A DNA stretch of 64,000 nucleotides from Acetobacter malorum (GTDB lineage Bacteria > Pseudomonadota > Alphaproteobacteria > Acetobacterales > Acetobacteraceae), in contig NZ_JOPG01000022.1 in NCBI RefSeq assembly GCF_002153605.1, forward strand, positions 1 through 64,000, written 5' to 3'. Both the position numbers and the translations under genes were made by a program. The notes under the pieces are model-generated. The model ran no database searches and was not told where the DNA came from. It saw nothing but the letters and a program-made list of their open reading frames with translations. Position 1 is the stretch's first letter. Every line of letters starts with the position of its first letter. Of the stretch, positions 44,182 to 53,428 are shown in pieces.

Positions 44182-45143
44182 GCAATGCTCGCAATAGTCA
44201 TGGCTTCGAGAAGTGTTTCCTGTTTATCGAGATTAAAGCGTTCCGTCTCGCTTTGAAGACGCATGATCGCCTCCCATGCGTCTGCCAGAGCAACGCACGC
44301 GGCATTCCCCTGCCGGGCAGCCTGACGCGCACGCTCCTGAAGAAAGTCCGATAACAGACTGAAAAATAAATTAAAACCGCCATCCTTGCGAAGAACGATT
44401 TCGGCAATTTCATAGCCTCGGCTGGCAGAAAGCCCGTTAAGGGTTTCTTCCACCAGACTGGCAATCTGCCCATTCTGATCCGCCAGAAAGGCCGCGGCGC
44501 GCCCGGGTGCGCCATGCGCTGCGGCCTGCACGCGGCCAACTTCCTCAGCGGAGGCCTCGGGCTGGATTTCCCGCAACACGGCCATCATGTCCATGCTATC
44601 CAGCGGCTCGAGTTCCAGCCTACGGCACCGGCTCCGAATGGTGGGCAACAGACGCCCTGGTGCAGAGCATGTCAGCAGCAGCACAGCCGCTGGTGGGGGT
44701 TCTTCCAGAATTTTCAGCAGCGCGTTGGCGGCACTCCGGTTGAGCCATTCCGCACCATCCACAATCACAACCCGCCAGCCGCCTTCCGCCGCCGTACGCC
44801 GCAGAAAGGCATTGATAGGCCGCACCTCATCCGCAACAATCTCGCCACGATAGCGCTGCTTTTTTTCATCAAAACTGCGGCTGACAACCAATAGATCCGC
44901 ATGCGTCGCGGCAGAAATTCGCCGCCCAGCTGGGCTTTCCGGCTCTTCCCCACCCAGAATCATTCGGGCGAGACGGAAAGCAAAGGTCGCCTTGCCAATG
45001 CCCGGCGGCCCGGTAATCAGCCAGGCATGCGGCAGACGCCCGCTTTCAAAGATCTTGCGAAACGCCTGCAAAGGCTCTGCATGCCCATGCAGATGCAAGG
45101 AGGCCTGACGCGGGTCACCCTGCACCGGCTTAAGCCTGCGCAA
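44178..45143 (-). CDS. holB: DNA polymerase III subunit delta'
   Basis: Clamp-loader subunit. 321 residues with an AAA+ core: Walker A region GPPGIGKATFAF (45-56), VIVDGAEWLNRSAANALLKILEEPP, and sensor LLTCSAPGRLLPTIRSRCR. The four zinc cysteines found in E. coli delta' are not evident. Overlaps tmk by 14 bases and metG by four, the common tmk-holB-metG-tatD order. Confidence 0.95.
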   Translation of the reverse strand: MRRLKPVQGDPRQASLHLHGHAEPLQAFRKIFESGRLPHAWLITGPPGIGKATFAFRLARMILGGEEPESPAGRRISAATHADLLVVSRSFDEKKQRYRGEIVADEVRPINAFLRRTAAEGGWRVVIVDGAEWLNRSAANALLKILEEPPPAAVLLLTCSAPGRLLPTIRSRCRRLELEPLDSMDMMAVLREIQPEASAEEVGRVQAAAHGAPGRAAAFLADQNGQIASLVEETLNGLSASRGYEIAEIVLRKDGGFNLFFSLLSDFLQERARQAARQGNAACVALADAWEAIMRLQSETERFNLDKQETLLEAMTIASIA

Positions 45144-45768
45144 TATGAGAAAGAATATCTTTCACAATCAGACTGTTAATCTCTTCAGCTGAGTGCGCAT
45201 CCGTCTGCAACCTGCGGATCCGCCCGGTATTCTGGCGAGCAATTTCCCGGAACCCGGCGGTCACCCGGGCATGAAAAGCCTCGTCGGACTGCTCATACCG
45301 GTCAACCGGCGCACCGCGTGCGGCGAGCCGCAGGCGGGCCACATCCCGTGGTGCTTCCAGCAGAAAAGTTACGTCCGGATCACGCCCCAACTGACTTTGC
45401 AGACGGGAGATAAGATCCAGCACGTCCGGGTTTCCTTCCGCGCGTCCATAGCCCTGATAGGCCATGGTAGAATCCGTAAACCGGTCACAGATCACAATCT
45501 GCCCTTCGGCCAGTGCTGGAGTAATCATCTGGTCAAGATGGTCAGCACGTGCCGCAAAATGCGTCAGGATCTCAGCCCTCAGAGAAAGAGGGTTTTTGCC
45601 AAACAGCAAAAGCTGTCGCAAATCCTCTGCCCCCGGAGAACCACCCGGCTCCCGCGTGGTCAGAACATCATGCCCCAGAGAGGCCAGAGCGGAGTGCAGC
45701 AAGCGGAGCTGGGTGGATTTCCCCACCCCCTCGCTACCTTCCAGCGTAACAAACAGACCCTTTGCCAT
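45130..45768 (-). CDS. tmk: Thymidylate kinase
   Basis: Phosphorylates dTMP for DNA synthesis. 212 residues: P-loop LEGSEGVGKSTQLRLL, TREPGGSPGAEDLR, and CDRFTDSTMAYQGYGR. Its ATG lies three bases after the upstream carboxypeptidase stop. Confidence 0.96.
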   Translation of the reverse strand: MAKGLFVTLEGSEGVGKSTQLRLLHSALASLGHDVLTTREPGGSPGAEDLRQLLLFGKNPLSLRAEILTHFAARADHLDQMITPALAEGQIVICDRFTDSTMAYQGYGRAEGNPDVLDLISRLQSQLGRDPDVTFLLEAPRDVARLRLAARGAPVDRYEQSDEAFHARVTAGFREIARQNTGRIRRLQTDAHSAEEINSLIVKDILSHIAQA

Positions 45769-45771
45769 GGC

Positions 45772-46989
45772 TCAGAGGTGCAGACGGCGCGCTGCACGCC
45801 CCAGAACACCCAGAGCCGGCACACTCTGCCCTGCCACCACCGGCACCAGCGCCTGTCGGCCACCCGGCAGCATAACAGTCAACTGCCCTACCGGTTGCCC
45901 CTGCTGGATGGGAGCCGCCAGCGGCCCCTGATAGTCCAGAGACAGATGAGTCCCATTCCGCCAGCCATGCGGCAGCATCATGGTGAAGTCCTGCGCAGCC
46001 ACCAGCGGCACCGTCTGGCTGGCCCCCATCCAGACGGGAGCCTGTTCCAGCACATCGCCCTTGGAGACAATGGTCGCGGACTCGAAGTTCGCAAACGCCC
46101 AGCCCATCAGGCGTTCACCTTCACGCGCACGGGCACCATCCGTCGGCAGGCCGTTGATGGCCATAATGACCCGGCGGCCTTCGCGTTCAGACGAAGCACA
46201 CAGGCCAAACCCGCCCGCGTCCGTGTGGCCAGTCTTCAGACCGTCAGCCAGTCCTTTAACCACCAGTGCATTGCGGTTTGCCTGATGGATCTTGTTGAAG
46301 AAGAACTCTTTTTCCGAGAAATAATGATAATATTCCGGGAAATCATGGATCAGCCGCAGAGCCAGATAGGCCACATCGCGGGCGGTCATGTAGTGATTTT
46401 CCGCAGGCCAGCCCGTCGCATTCATGAAGTGGGAATTAGTCAGCCCCAGCTTGCCCGCCATGTCATTCATCAGCGCGACAAACTGCTCTTCAGACCCGGA
46501 AATTCCTTCCGCCAGCACGATACAGGCATCGTTACCGGACTGAATGACCATGCCCTGAATAAGGTCCTGCACCGCAATGCTCTGCCCCAGCGGCACAAAC
46601 ATGCGAGAACCCTGCATCCGCCAGGCGCGTTCGCTTACCGGCAGAGCCTGATCCAGCCGCAGACGGCCAGCCTTGAGCATGCTGAACGTGACATAAGCCG
46701 TCATCATCTTGGTCAGAGAAGACGGAGGCATGCGTTCATCCGCTGCTTTTTCAAGCAGGGTTGCGCCACTCTTATAGTCAATAATACACGCCCAGCGCGC
46801 CAGTGTATCCAGCGGGCCGACAGGCGTGGTCGCAGGTGTTTGCGCTACTCCATCAGGCTGAGGCGCCGCAGCGGCAGGAGCAGCCGCATGCGGATGCGCC
46901 CCCTTTGGCTTGCGGGCAAAAGCAGTCAGAGAATAACTACCTGAGAGGAGGGCTGCGCCCCCTGCGAGAAGAAACCGTCGAGTTTGCAC
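45772..46989 (-). CDS. D-alanyl-D-alanine carboxypeptidase (PBP5/6 family)
   Basis: Trims the terminal D-Ala of peptidoglycan stem peptides in the periplasm. 405 residues. Penicillin-binding motifs: SLTK (Ser91-Lys94), SGNDA (SxN) and KTGHT (KTG), followed by a C-terminal beta domain (PBP5_C-like). The N-terminus TRRFLLAGGAALLSG has twin arginines and a mild hydrophobic core, pointing to Tat export. An Ala/Pro-rich linker of ~35 residues precedes the enzyme domain. Confidence 0.95.
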   Translation of the reverse strand: MQTRRFLLAGGAALLSGSYSLTAFARKPKGAHPHAAAPAAAAPQPDGVAQTPATTPVGPLDTLARWACIIDYKSGATLLEKAADERMPPSSLTKMMTAYVTFSMLKAGRLRLDQALPVSERAWRMQGSRMFVPLGQSIAVQDLIQGMVIQSGNDACIVLAEGISGSEEQFVALMNDMAGKLGLTNSHFMNATGWPAENHYMTARDVAYLALRLIHDFPEYYHYFSEKEFFFNKIHQANRNALVVKGLADGLKTGHTDAGGFGLCASSEREGRRVIMAINGLPTDGARAREGERLMGWAFANFESATIVSKGDVLEQAPVWMGASQTVPLVAAQDFTMMLPHGWRNGTHLSLDYQGPLAAPIQQGQPVGQLTVMLPGGRQALVPVVAGQSVPALGVLGRAARRLHL

Positions 46990-46997
46990 GTTCTTTC

Positions 46998-47879
46998 CTA
47001 TTCGACGACGATATGAGATCCGGTCAAGCCATCAGCGAGTGCGCGCTTCAGGGCCGCATCCGCGTCGCTTATAGTCGTAAAAGGTCCTTGTCGGACAGCC
47101 CACATCTTGCCTTGTGGCGTGAAAGAAGGCCAGACCGAGCCTCCATCCTGCGCGGCCAGCCTTGCTGCCGCCCCGCGCGCTGTAAAATCTGCCGTCTCAA
47201 CCCAAAGCTGAGTCGGAACGGCTTGCCCCTGCCGCCACTGGACCGGAAGCTCCGGCAACTGGACAGCTGTCTGAGCCGTAGCCTGCCCTGCGGAGGCTGC
47301 CTGCTGTTCCGGCTGAGGTGACACGCCTGTATTTTGAAGGATAGTACCCGAACCACCAAGGTCCGTCTGCCTTACAGCTTCCCGCGGAGCGACGTTAATC
47401 TGCAACATCGGGCCACCGGGCAGCACTTCCGCCAGCTGACGACTGGCGGCTTCATCCTCCACAATCCTGACACGAGCAGGCTCCGCGCCCACCCCAAGCA
47501 GGTCTGCCGCCTTGGATGACAGTCCCAGTTCGCGCCCTGCTTCTGCCGGACCGCGATCATTCACGCGGATGGTAATTTCCCGCCCATTGTCCAGATTGAT
47601 CACCGTCACGACCGCAGGCAGCTGCAAGGTCGGATGGCTTCCTGTCATGGAAAGCGGATTCCGCATTTCTCCATCTGTGGTCAGCGGCTGAGCAGACGCT
47701 GGCTGACGAACAGCCAGCCCCATGGCCTGATAGGAAAAATCCTCTCTCGGATACACCCATGCCGCTCCAGCCTGCCAGGCGGGACCAACCACATAATGCA
47801 CATTAGGCTTTACCGCAGGCTGCTGCGGTCTGGAACAGGCCGCCATACCGACGCAACAGAGAAGAACGGCTTTTTTCAC
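46998..47879 (-). CDS. rlpA: RlpA-like septal lytic transglycosylase lipoprotein with SPOR domain
   Basis: 293 residues. Lipoprotein signal ending in MAAC (Cys15), a double-psi beta barrel around TVINLDNGREITIRVNDRGPAEAGRELGLSSKAADLLGV, a Gln/Ala-rich linker, and a C-terminal SPOR-like domain (TQLWVETADFTARGAAARLAAQ...) that binds denuded glycan at the septum. RlpA cleaves naked glycan strands in some species. Overlaps mltB by four bases and precedes the carboxypeptidase by eight. Confidence 0.9.
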   Translation of the reverse strand: MKKAVLLCCVGMAACSRPQQPAVKPNVHYVVGPAWQAGAAWVYPREDFSYQAMGLAVRQPASAQPLTTDGEMRNPLSMTGSHPTLQLPAVVTVINLDNGREITIRVNDRGPAEAGRELGLSSKAADLLGVGAEPARVRIVEDEAASRQLAEVLPGGPMLQINVAPREAVRQTDLGGSGTILQNTGVSPQPEQQAASAGQATAQTAVQLPELPVQWRQGQAVPTQLWVETADFTARGAAARLAAQDGGSVWPSFTPQGKMWAVRQGPFTTISDADAALKRALADGLTGSHIVVE

Positions 47880-48880
47880 GCCACGGCACTACCCAGAAGA
47901 CCAACACCCAGAGCATAGAAATCGGACGGGTTATACCGCCGGATGACGTTGAAATTGTGGTACACCATGTAGGCCTCGCCCCCCACACCATCAGGCCGGA
48001 TAATGGCACCACTCAGCCCCATATGGGTAAAGTCACCACCAACCTGCGGCCTCACGCCTTGCGTGGCCCAGTAGGAAACCGGACGCACAATTGTCCGCCC
48101 GATCTGCCCCTGATCAATGGAATCCGGGACGTCAACGGCCTCGCCCCACGGCTGACCGGCAATCCAGTGGCATTTGGCCAGATAGTTGGCAATAGAGGCG
48201 AACACATCGCCCTCATTGTTCCAGATATCGCGTCGGCCACCAGCAGGGAAACTGGCCGCATACTGCTCATAAGCGCTCGGCATGAACTGCGGCTGCCCCA
48301 TGGCCCCGGCGTAGCTCCCCAGCATTCCCGCGGGCGTAATGTCACCCTGCCCCAGAATAGCCAGAGCCTTGAACAGTTCCGTGCGGAAAAAGGCGGCTCG
48401 ACGACCGTCATACGCCAGAGTCGCAAGCGCATCGACCACATGGAACGTGCCCATCTTGGTGCCATATGCAGATTCGAGGCCCCAGATCCCGGCAATCACA
48501 CCGCGGTCCACGCCATAAAGCTGACTCACCTTGCCGAGCAGAGCCTCACGCTTGTTAACAGCGGCCTGCCCGTCTGAAATCTTTTTATCGGTAATTACGC
48601 GGGCCTTGTATTGCGCCCATGTCAGAGTGAATTCCGGCTGATGTCGGTCTGCCTTCAGAACCTTTGCATTGGGTTCCGACGTCAGCGCCAGCGCGTCGTC
48701 CACCACAGAAGCGGACAGGCCTTTGCTGATGGCTTCCCGGCGCACACCGGCAAGAAACGCAGCATAGCTCCCCTGCTCAGCGGCAGAAGAGGAGGCGTGC
48801 GTCACTTTGCTTTTTGCAAAAGCCGGGGTCACCGCAGCGGCGGACACAGCCCCACCCACAAGAAATCGTCTTCTCAGCAT
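47876..48880 (-). CDS. mltB: Membrane-bound lytic murein transglycosylase B family
   Basis: 334 residues of the lytic transglycosylase 3 family: VIAGIWGLESAYGTKMG with the catalytic Glu, AAFFRTELFKALAIL, SYAGAMGQPQFMPSAYEQYAASFP and DVFASIANYLAKCHW. The N-terminus LRRRFLVGGAVSAAA carries twin arginines and no lipobox, so export by Tat is likely and the protein is soluble, unlike E. coli MltB. First gene of an eight-gene minus-strand operon that ends at the MBL hydrolase. Confidence 0.93.
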   Translation of the reverse strand: MLRRRFLVGGAVSAAAVTPAFAKSKVTHASSSAAEQGSYAAFLAGVRREAISKGLSASVVDDALALTSEPNAKVLKADRHQPEFTLTWAQYKARVITDKKISDGQAAVNKREALLGKVSQLYGVDRGVIAGIWGLESAYGTKMGTFHVVDALATLAYDGRRAAFFRTELFKALAILGQGDITPAGMLGSYAGAMGQPQFMPSAYEQYAASFPAGGRRDIWNNEGDVFASIANYLAKCHWIAGQPWGEAVDVPDSIDQGQIGRTIVRPVSYWATQGVRPQVGGDFTHMGLSGAIIRPDGVGGEAYMVYHNFNVIRRYNPSDFYALGVGLLGSAVA

Positions 48881-49102
48881 TCCGTATCAGCCCTGTTGTT
48901 ACACGCATAAACCAGCGGGACAGGACGTCACTTTATCCTCCCACATCTTTTCTGTCTCTCACATACAGCCATACGGCAGGTTTCGCACTGCGTGCGTCTT
49001 TAGTCTGCGCTGTATTGCTTGACATTCGGGCGTGTGGAGACTCCTTCTCTCCCCGCATCCTGTTACGCCCCCTGCACTCCGACTTGTGGACCCTTTTTCT
49101 GT

Positions 49103-49678
49103 ATGCCCGGATCTCTGGACCATTTTCTTGAACTGACAACAACACAGCCGCTCTTTCAGGTTCTCATTGTCATTGTCGCCACCTTTATTCTTGAAGATGC
49201 TGCAACAGTTCTTACCGCCATACAGGTCAATCTGCACACACTGGCGCCCGGCACAGCTTTAATCGCGCTTTATGTCGGAATTGTTGCAGGAGATGTCGGC
49301 CTGTATGGGCTAGGTTACCTCGCCGCCCGGTGGCCTCCAGCCCGCAGATGGATTGAAACGCCGGAGCGAGATGTGCAACGCCAGTGGCTGACGCAAAAAC
49401 TGTTTAAGGTCGTGTTTATCAGTCGCTTTGTGCCCGGCACCCGTTTGCCGCTTTATACGGCCTGCGGGTTTTTCAATGCTGGCCTGCGCACCTTCACTCT
49501 GGCCACCATTCTGGCCACCATGATCTGGACATCTGCCCTTTTTGCGCTATCGCTGCGCATCGGTGGGTTTTTGCTGACCCATCTCGGAACCTGGCGCTGG
49601 GTCGGTATTTTCGGCTTTGTGCTGGTCATTATCATTATGGGTCGCATTGCCGCCCGCATTCAGAAGCAGGGAAAATGA
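49103..49678 (+). CDS. DedA-family membrane protein
   Basis: 191 residues, about five membrane segments. The DedA signature FKVVFISRFVPGTRLPLYTACGFF is present, as is an acidic residue in the first membrane stretch (FILEDAATV). DedA/UptA/PopT relatives recycle undecaprenyl phosphate or phospholipids across the inner membrane. ATG at 49103 begins the conserved part. Its stop overlaps the ATP-grasp gene start by four bases. The promoter should be in the 222-base divergent gap to mltB. Confidence 0.85.
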   Translation: MPGSLDHFLELTTTQPLFQVLIVIVATFILEDAATVLTAIQVNLHTLAPGTALIALYVGIVAGDVGLYGLGYLAARWPPARRWIETPERDVQRQWLTQKLFKVVFISRFVPGTRLPLYTACGFFNAGLRTFTLATILATMIWTSALFALSLRIGGFLLTHLGTWRWVGIFGFVLVIIIMGRIAARIQKQGK

Positions 49679-50790
49679 CCCAGCTGCCCACATCGTCTCA
49701 GCCCCAGATGGCTTCCACTCCTTCAGGACAGACCAAAAGCAAACCCGGCTCTCCGCTGTCCAGCTTTGAATTCTGGCCGGGCTGGGCATTCTATACGCCC
49801 GTTGTCATTTACTGGATCCTGCTGGGCATCCGGTACGGAGACTTCAGCACCCCGACCGCCGCCAACCCGCGAATTGAAACCGGCGGCCTGTGTGGTGAGA
49901 GCAAAAGCGGCATTCTGGATATGGCAGGCAGCGTCGCCTCCCGCTGGATTGCGCCCTACACCACGCTCATCACAGGCACAGATGACACAAAGCGTGCGCT
50001 GGAAGCGCTGGCGGATAAAGGGCTGAGCGTTCCTGTTGTAGTCAAGCCCGATGTCGGCTGTAACGGTACCGGCGTCAAACTGGCCCGCACGGAAGCGGAA
50101 CTGACGGCTGCTCTGGCCGCCTTCCCGCGCCGGATCAAACTGGTTCTCCAGCGCCTGATTCCCTACAAGCACGAAGCTGGCCTGTTCTATATCCGCCACC
50201 CGGACAGCCCGCGCGGTGAGATTTCCTCCCTCACCTACAAAGATATTCCCGTTCTGGTGGGAGATGGCCGCTCCACGGTTCTGGATCTGCTCAAGCAGGA
50301 TCCCCGGACCAGCCTACTGCTGCATATTTACACCCCTCGCCTGCAAGCGCGCCTGAATGACGTGCTGGCTGAAGGGGAAACGCTCGACCTCGTGTTTGCT
50401 GGCAACCACTGCAAAGGCGCCATTTTCCATAATGGTGCTGCGGATATCACCCCGGCTCTGGTCAACCGGCTGGATGAGATCATGCAGGACATCCCCGACT
50501 TCCATTTTGGCCGCGTGGATGTGAAGTTCGAGTCCGTTGAGGCGCTCAAACAGGGCGAGAAATTCGAGATTATCGAAATCAACGGTGTCGGCTCGGAAGC
50601 AACCCACATCTGGGATTCCAGCACGACCCTGCGCGAGGCTTATGCCGCCCAGTTTCACCACTATCGGGAAACATTCCGCATTGGGGCCAAGAAGAAAAAG
50701 GAAGGCTGGAAATCCAGCGGTCTGTGGCACGGGGTGCGCCTGTGGCGGCGGCAGAAGCGCCTGCTGGCCTCCTACCCCATGAACGACTAA
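49675..50790 (+). CDS. Membrane-anchored ATP-grasp ligase of unknown substrate
   Basis: 371 residues. One membrane or re-entrant segment (AFYTPVVIYWILLGIRYG, 35-52) precedes a PTAANPRIETGGLCGESK block and an ATP-grasp fold: VVVKPDVGCNGTGVKLA (122-138) as the ATP-binding lysine/Gly loop and FEIIEINGVGSEATHIWD as the metal-binding end. Such proteins are often labelled D-alanine-D-alanine ligase, but the membrane anchor and missing Ddl motifs argue against that. Coupled to dedA by ATGA. A carboxylate-amine ligase acting on a membrane lipid or lipid-linked precursor is my inference. Confidence 0.7.
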   Translation: MTQLPTSSQPQMASTPSGQTKSKPGSPLSSFEFWPGWAFYTPVVIYWILLGIRYGDFSTPTAANPRIETGGLCGESKSGILDMAGSVASRWIAPYTTLITGTDDTKRALEALADKGLSVPVVVKPDVGCNGTGVKLARTEAELTAALAAFPRRIKLVLQRLIPYKHEAGLFYIRHPDSPRGEISSLTYKDIPVLVGDGRSTVLDLLKQDPRTSLLLHIYTPRLQARLNDVLAEGETLDLVFAGNHCKGAIFHNGAADITPALVNRLDEIMQDIPDFHFGRVDVKFESVEALKQGEKFEIIEINGVGSEATHIWDSSTTLREAYAAQFHHYRETFRIGAKKKKEGWKSSGLWHGVRLWRRQKRLLASYPMND

Positions 50791-50820
50791 GAGGTTGCCT
50801 TAAGCAGCCTCTCCACAGCT

Positions 50821-52350
50821 TTAGTCTGCCAGTTCCCGCCCCAGGCGGGAATGTTTGCGGCCATAAAACCGGTAGCTGGCCCAGCCGATCCCACAGTAGA
50901 CCGCCAGCAGAGTGGCGGGCACCGGGTCTCCGGAAAACAACGCAAAAATCATATCGACAAACAGAGGTGCTGCCATAATCACGCAGAACAGGATGCCCAG
51001 CAGCGGCGCATAGCCAATCCAGATCCCCTTCACGGTGAAACCGCCACCCGGCACACTGAACGTGCGCGGGAAGTCGGGAGCCGTATTACGGATCCAGATG
51101 ACCGTAAAACAGACAATCCCAAAGGCTGTCGCCGTTCCAAGACTGACTAGATCGCCAATGATATCGATCGGCAACGTCGCGGTCGCAATGGCTACCACCA
51201 CACCCAGCAGAATGGTGCCGATCCATGGCGTGCAGTAACGCGGGTGCAGCTTGCTGAAAAGCGGCATCAGCAGGCCGTCTTCCGCCATCGCGAAGAAGAT
51301 GCGGCTCTGGGCATACAGCAGCCCGAACAGCACGGAGCACAGGCCTATAACCGCACCGATTTTAACAAAAAACGCCAGCCAGGGCTGATGCATGGCATTG
51401 ACCGCCACTGCCAACGGGTCCGCTACGTCCAGGAGTTTCCAGGGCACAACCCCAATCAGAACAGCTGCCACAATCATATAGACTGCCGTGCAAATCAGCA
51501 GAGAGAGGATAATCCCGACCGGAATATCTCGCCGGGGGTTCCGCGCTTCGGAGGAGGCTGTTGAAACCGCCTCAAACCCCACATAGGCAAAGAAAATGAT
51601 GGAGGCTGCCCGGAAGATCCCCGGTATACCGTAGCGGAATCCGCCTTCATGCGGCGGGATAAAAGGCGTCCAGTAAGCGGGGTGAATTTGCCATAGGCCA
51701 ACCCCCACAAAGACAGCAAGAACCCCCACCTTAAGAAAGACAATGGCGGTATTGATCCGCAGGGATTCCTTCACCCCCAGAATCAGCAGGCCCGTCACGA
51801 CAAGGATGGAAAAGGCTCCAACCAGATCCAGCTGACCCCCGCCGGAAATATGCCGCCCGGCATTATCAAAAATCACCTGCAAGGTAGTGGTGGTCAGTGC
51901 ATGTGGGATCTGGATACCAAAATCCTGAAGCAGGCTGACAGCATAGCCGGAAAAGCCTGCTGCAACACCTGCGCAGGAAATGCCATATTCCAGCAACAGC
52001 AGCCACCCGACACCCCACGCACAGGCCTCACCCATGGACACATAGGCATAGGTATAGGCTGAGCCTGAAACCGGCATGGCCGAGGCCAGCTCACCGTAGG
52101 AAAGCGCGGTAAACAGACAAGCCAGCCCGGCCACAATGAAGGAGAGCAAAATGGACGGCCCGGCATAGTTGGCGGCAGCCGTACCGGTCATGACATAAAT
52201 GCCAGCCCCGATGGTTGAGCCAACGCCGAGCATGGTGAGCTGCACAGGCCCCAGCGTTCTCTTCAGCCGTTGAGCACCGTTTTCCTGCTCAATTCTCTCA
52301 AGTGATTTGCGACGAGACCGCCCTGTGTCCGGGCAGGATGAAAACCCCAT
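50821..52350 (-). CDS. APC-family amino acid permease (cationic amino acid transporter type)
   Basis: 509 residues, 12 or more membrane segments. Early motif LGVGSTIGAGIYVMTG is the APC substrate loop; FFAYVGFEAVSTASSEARNPRRDIPVGI is the conserved TM6-7 block of the CAT group. A ~35-residue polar N-terminal tail precedes TM1. ATG at 52350 chosen; TTG at 52371 also possible. Substrate is not determined. Confidence 0.9.
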   Translation of the reverse strand: MGFSSCPDTGRSRRKSLERIEQENGAQRLKRTLGPVQLTMLGVGSTIGAGIYVMTGTAAANYAGPSILLSFIVAGLACLFTALSYGELASAMPVSGSAYTYAYVSMGEACAWGVGWLLLLEYGISCAGVAAGFSGYAVSLLQDFGIQIPHALTTTTLQVIFDNAGRHISGGGQLDLVGAFSILVVTGLLILGVKESLRINTAIVFLKVGVLAVFVGVGLWQIHPAYWTPFIPPHEGGFRYGIPGIFRAASIIFFAYVGFEAVSTASSEARNPRRDIPVGIILSLLICTAVYMIVAAVLIGVVPWKLLDVADPLAVAVNAMHQPWLAFFVKIGAVIGLCSVLFGLLYAQSRIFFAMAEDGLLMPLFSKLHPRYCTPWIGTILLGVVVAIATATLPIDIIGDLVSLGTATAFGIVCFTVIWIRNTAPDFPRTFSVPGGGFTVKGIWIGYAPLLGILFCVIMAAPLFVDMIFALFSGDPVPATLLAVYCGIGWASYRFYGRKHSRLGRELAD

Positions 52351-52373
52351 GAGAGCCTGTGTAACCTCCAACC

Positions 52374-52402
52374 AAAAACCGGGCCTGATAATCCAGCCCG
52401 GC
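52374..52402 (-). terminator. Terminator after uppP
   Basis: On the minus strand GCCGGGC and GCCCGG form a stem (arms 52396-52401 and 52379-52384) followed by TTTTT (52378-52374). Confidence 0.75.
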
Positions 52403-52450
52403 TTGCCAATACAGTATTACCCTACACCCGGCACAGCGTAGGTTATTCGT

Positions 52451-53299
52451 TCACGAAGAGAAATGAAAAATTACGGTCGCGATCGCGCCAGCCGCCATAC
52501 AATAGTAGGCAAATGGGGAAAGCGCCCATCTATCATGGTCACGGAAATACCGCATCAGGAAAGCCGTGCTGGCCAGCGCAGTAACGCCGGACACAACCGC
52601 GGCAATCATCGCCAGATGCATCTGGGCGGGATCAAACGGCTCGGAGCGGAGCTTGAAGGCCTCCCGCACCGTCGCAGCGATAATAACGGGCTCGGCCATC
52701 AGAAAGGAAAAGCGCGCGGCTGTATCGTGCCGCAGTCCACGCAGCAGACCGCCGCAGATGGTCGCCCCTGAGCGGGAAAAGCCGGGGAAGAACGCGATGC
52801 ACTGGAACAGACCAATAATGACCGCATCTTTGTAGGTCATATCCGCCACGGTACGAACGTCTGTCCGCCCGGAAATACCGCGCAGTCTTTCCGCCAGAAG
52901 CAGCATAAAACCGTTCAGAAACAGGAAAATGGCAGCGGCAGAGGCTGAGCCGAACAGGCTGCGGAGCATATGTTCAAACAGGCCCCCGATAACCACGGCG
53001 GGGATAGTCGCAACCACCAGCAGGCTCAGGATATGCAGGCTCTGCATTTGCAGGCTCTGACCCGCCCCACCCAGCGCGCCTTTGACCAGAGCGGCCCAGT
53101 CTTTCCAGAAGAAGATCAGCAAGGCGACGGAAGTGCCAAGATGCAGCATGACCAGAAACGGCAGAAACGCCGGAGCGTGCTGGTCAAAAGACCAGTGCAG
53201 CAGCGCAGGCAAGATCACGGCATGCCCCAGACTACTGACTGGAAAAAGCTCCGTCGCCCCTTGCAGGAGCGCTATGATCATCGCCTGAATGAAAGACAT
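52451..53299 (-). CDS. uppP: Undecaprenyl-diphosphate phosphatase
   Basis: Regenerates undecaprenyl phosphate, the lipid carrier for cell-wall precursors; confers bacitracin resistance when raised. 282 residues, about eight membrane segments, with both active-site motifs: LLQGATELFPVSSLGH (QGxTE...SSxGH) and FFPGFSRSGATICGG (PGxSRSG). Its own terminator follows. Confidence 0.96.
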   Translation of the reverse strand: MSFIQAMIIALLQGATELFPVSSLGHAVILPALLHWSFDQHAPAFLPFLVMLHLGTSVALLIFFWKDWAALVKGALGGAGQSLQMQSLHILSLLVVATIPAVVIGGLFEHMLRSLFGSASAAAIFLFLNGFMLLLAERLRGISGRTDVRTVADMTYKDAVIIGLFQCIAFFPGFSRSGATICGGLLRGLRHDTAARFSFLMAEPVIIAATVREAFKLRSEPFDPAQMHLAMIAAVVSGVTALASTAFLMRYFRDHDRWALSPFAYYCMAAGAIATVIFHFSS

Positions 53300-53428
53300 C
53301 CGTTACAAACCCTGATTTGGCCGCATCAAAGAAGGAAGGTTGTCCTTGCACCATGTGCGTACGTGCTGCAAGCATTGATGGGTTCAGGCGCCCCACGCCA
53401 CAGCAGGATAAATGGAGAGATTACACTT

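Noticed and set aside
45193..46944. Open frame of 583 codons on the plus strand over tmk and the carboxypeptidase gene
   Set aside because: It is antisense to two confidently identified genes, lacks any domain, and long antisense frames are expected from the codon bias of this GC-rich genome. Similar antisense frames at 30339-31943, 42901-44256, 57394-58734, 58849-59976 and 17639-18679 were dropped for the same reason.
49675..50790. Calling the ATP-grasp protein D-alanine-D-alanine ligase
   Set aside because: Only the ATP-grasp core is shared; Ddl-specific motifs are not visible and there is a membrane segment.
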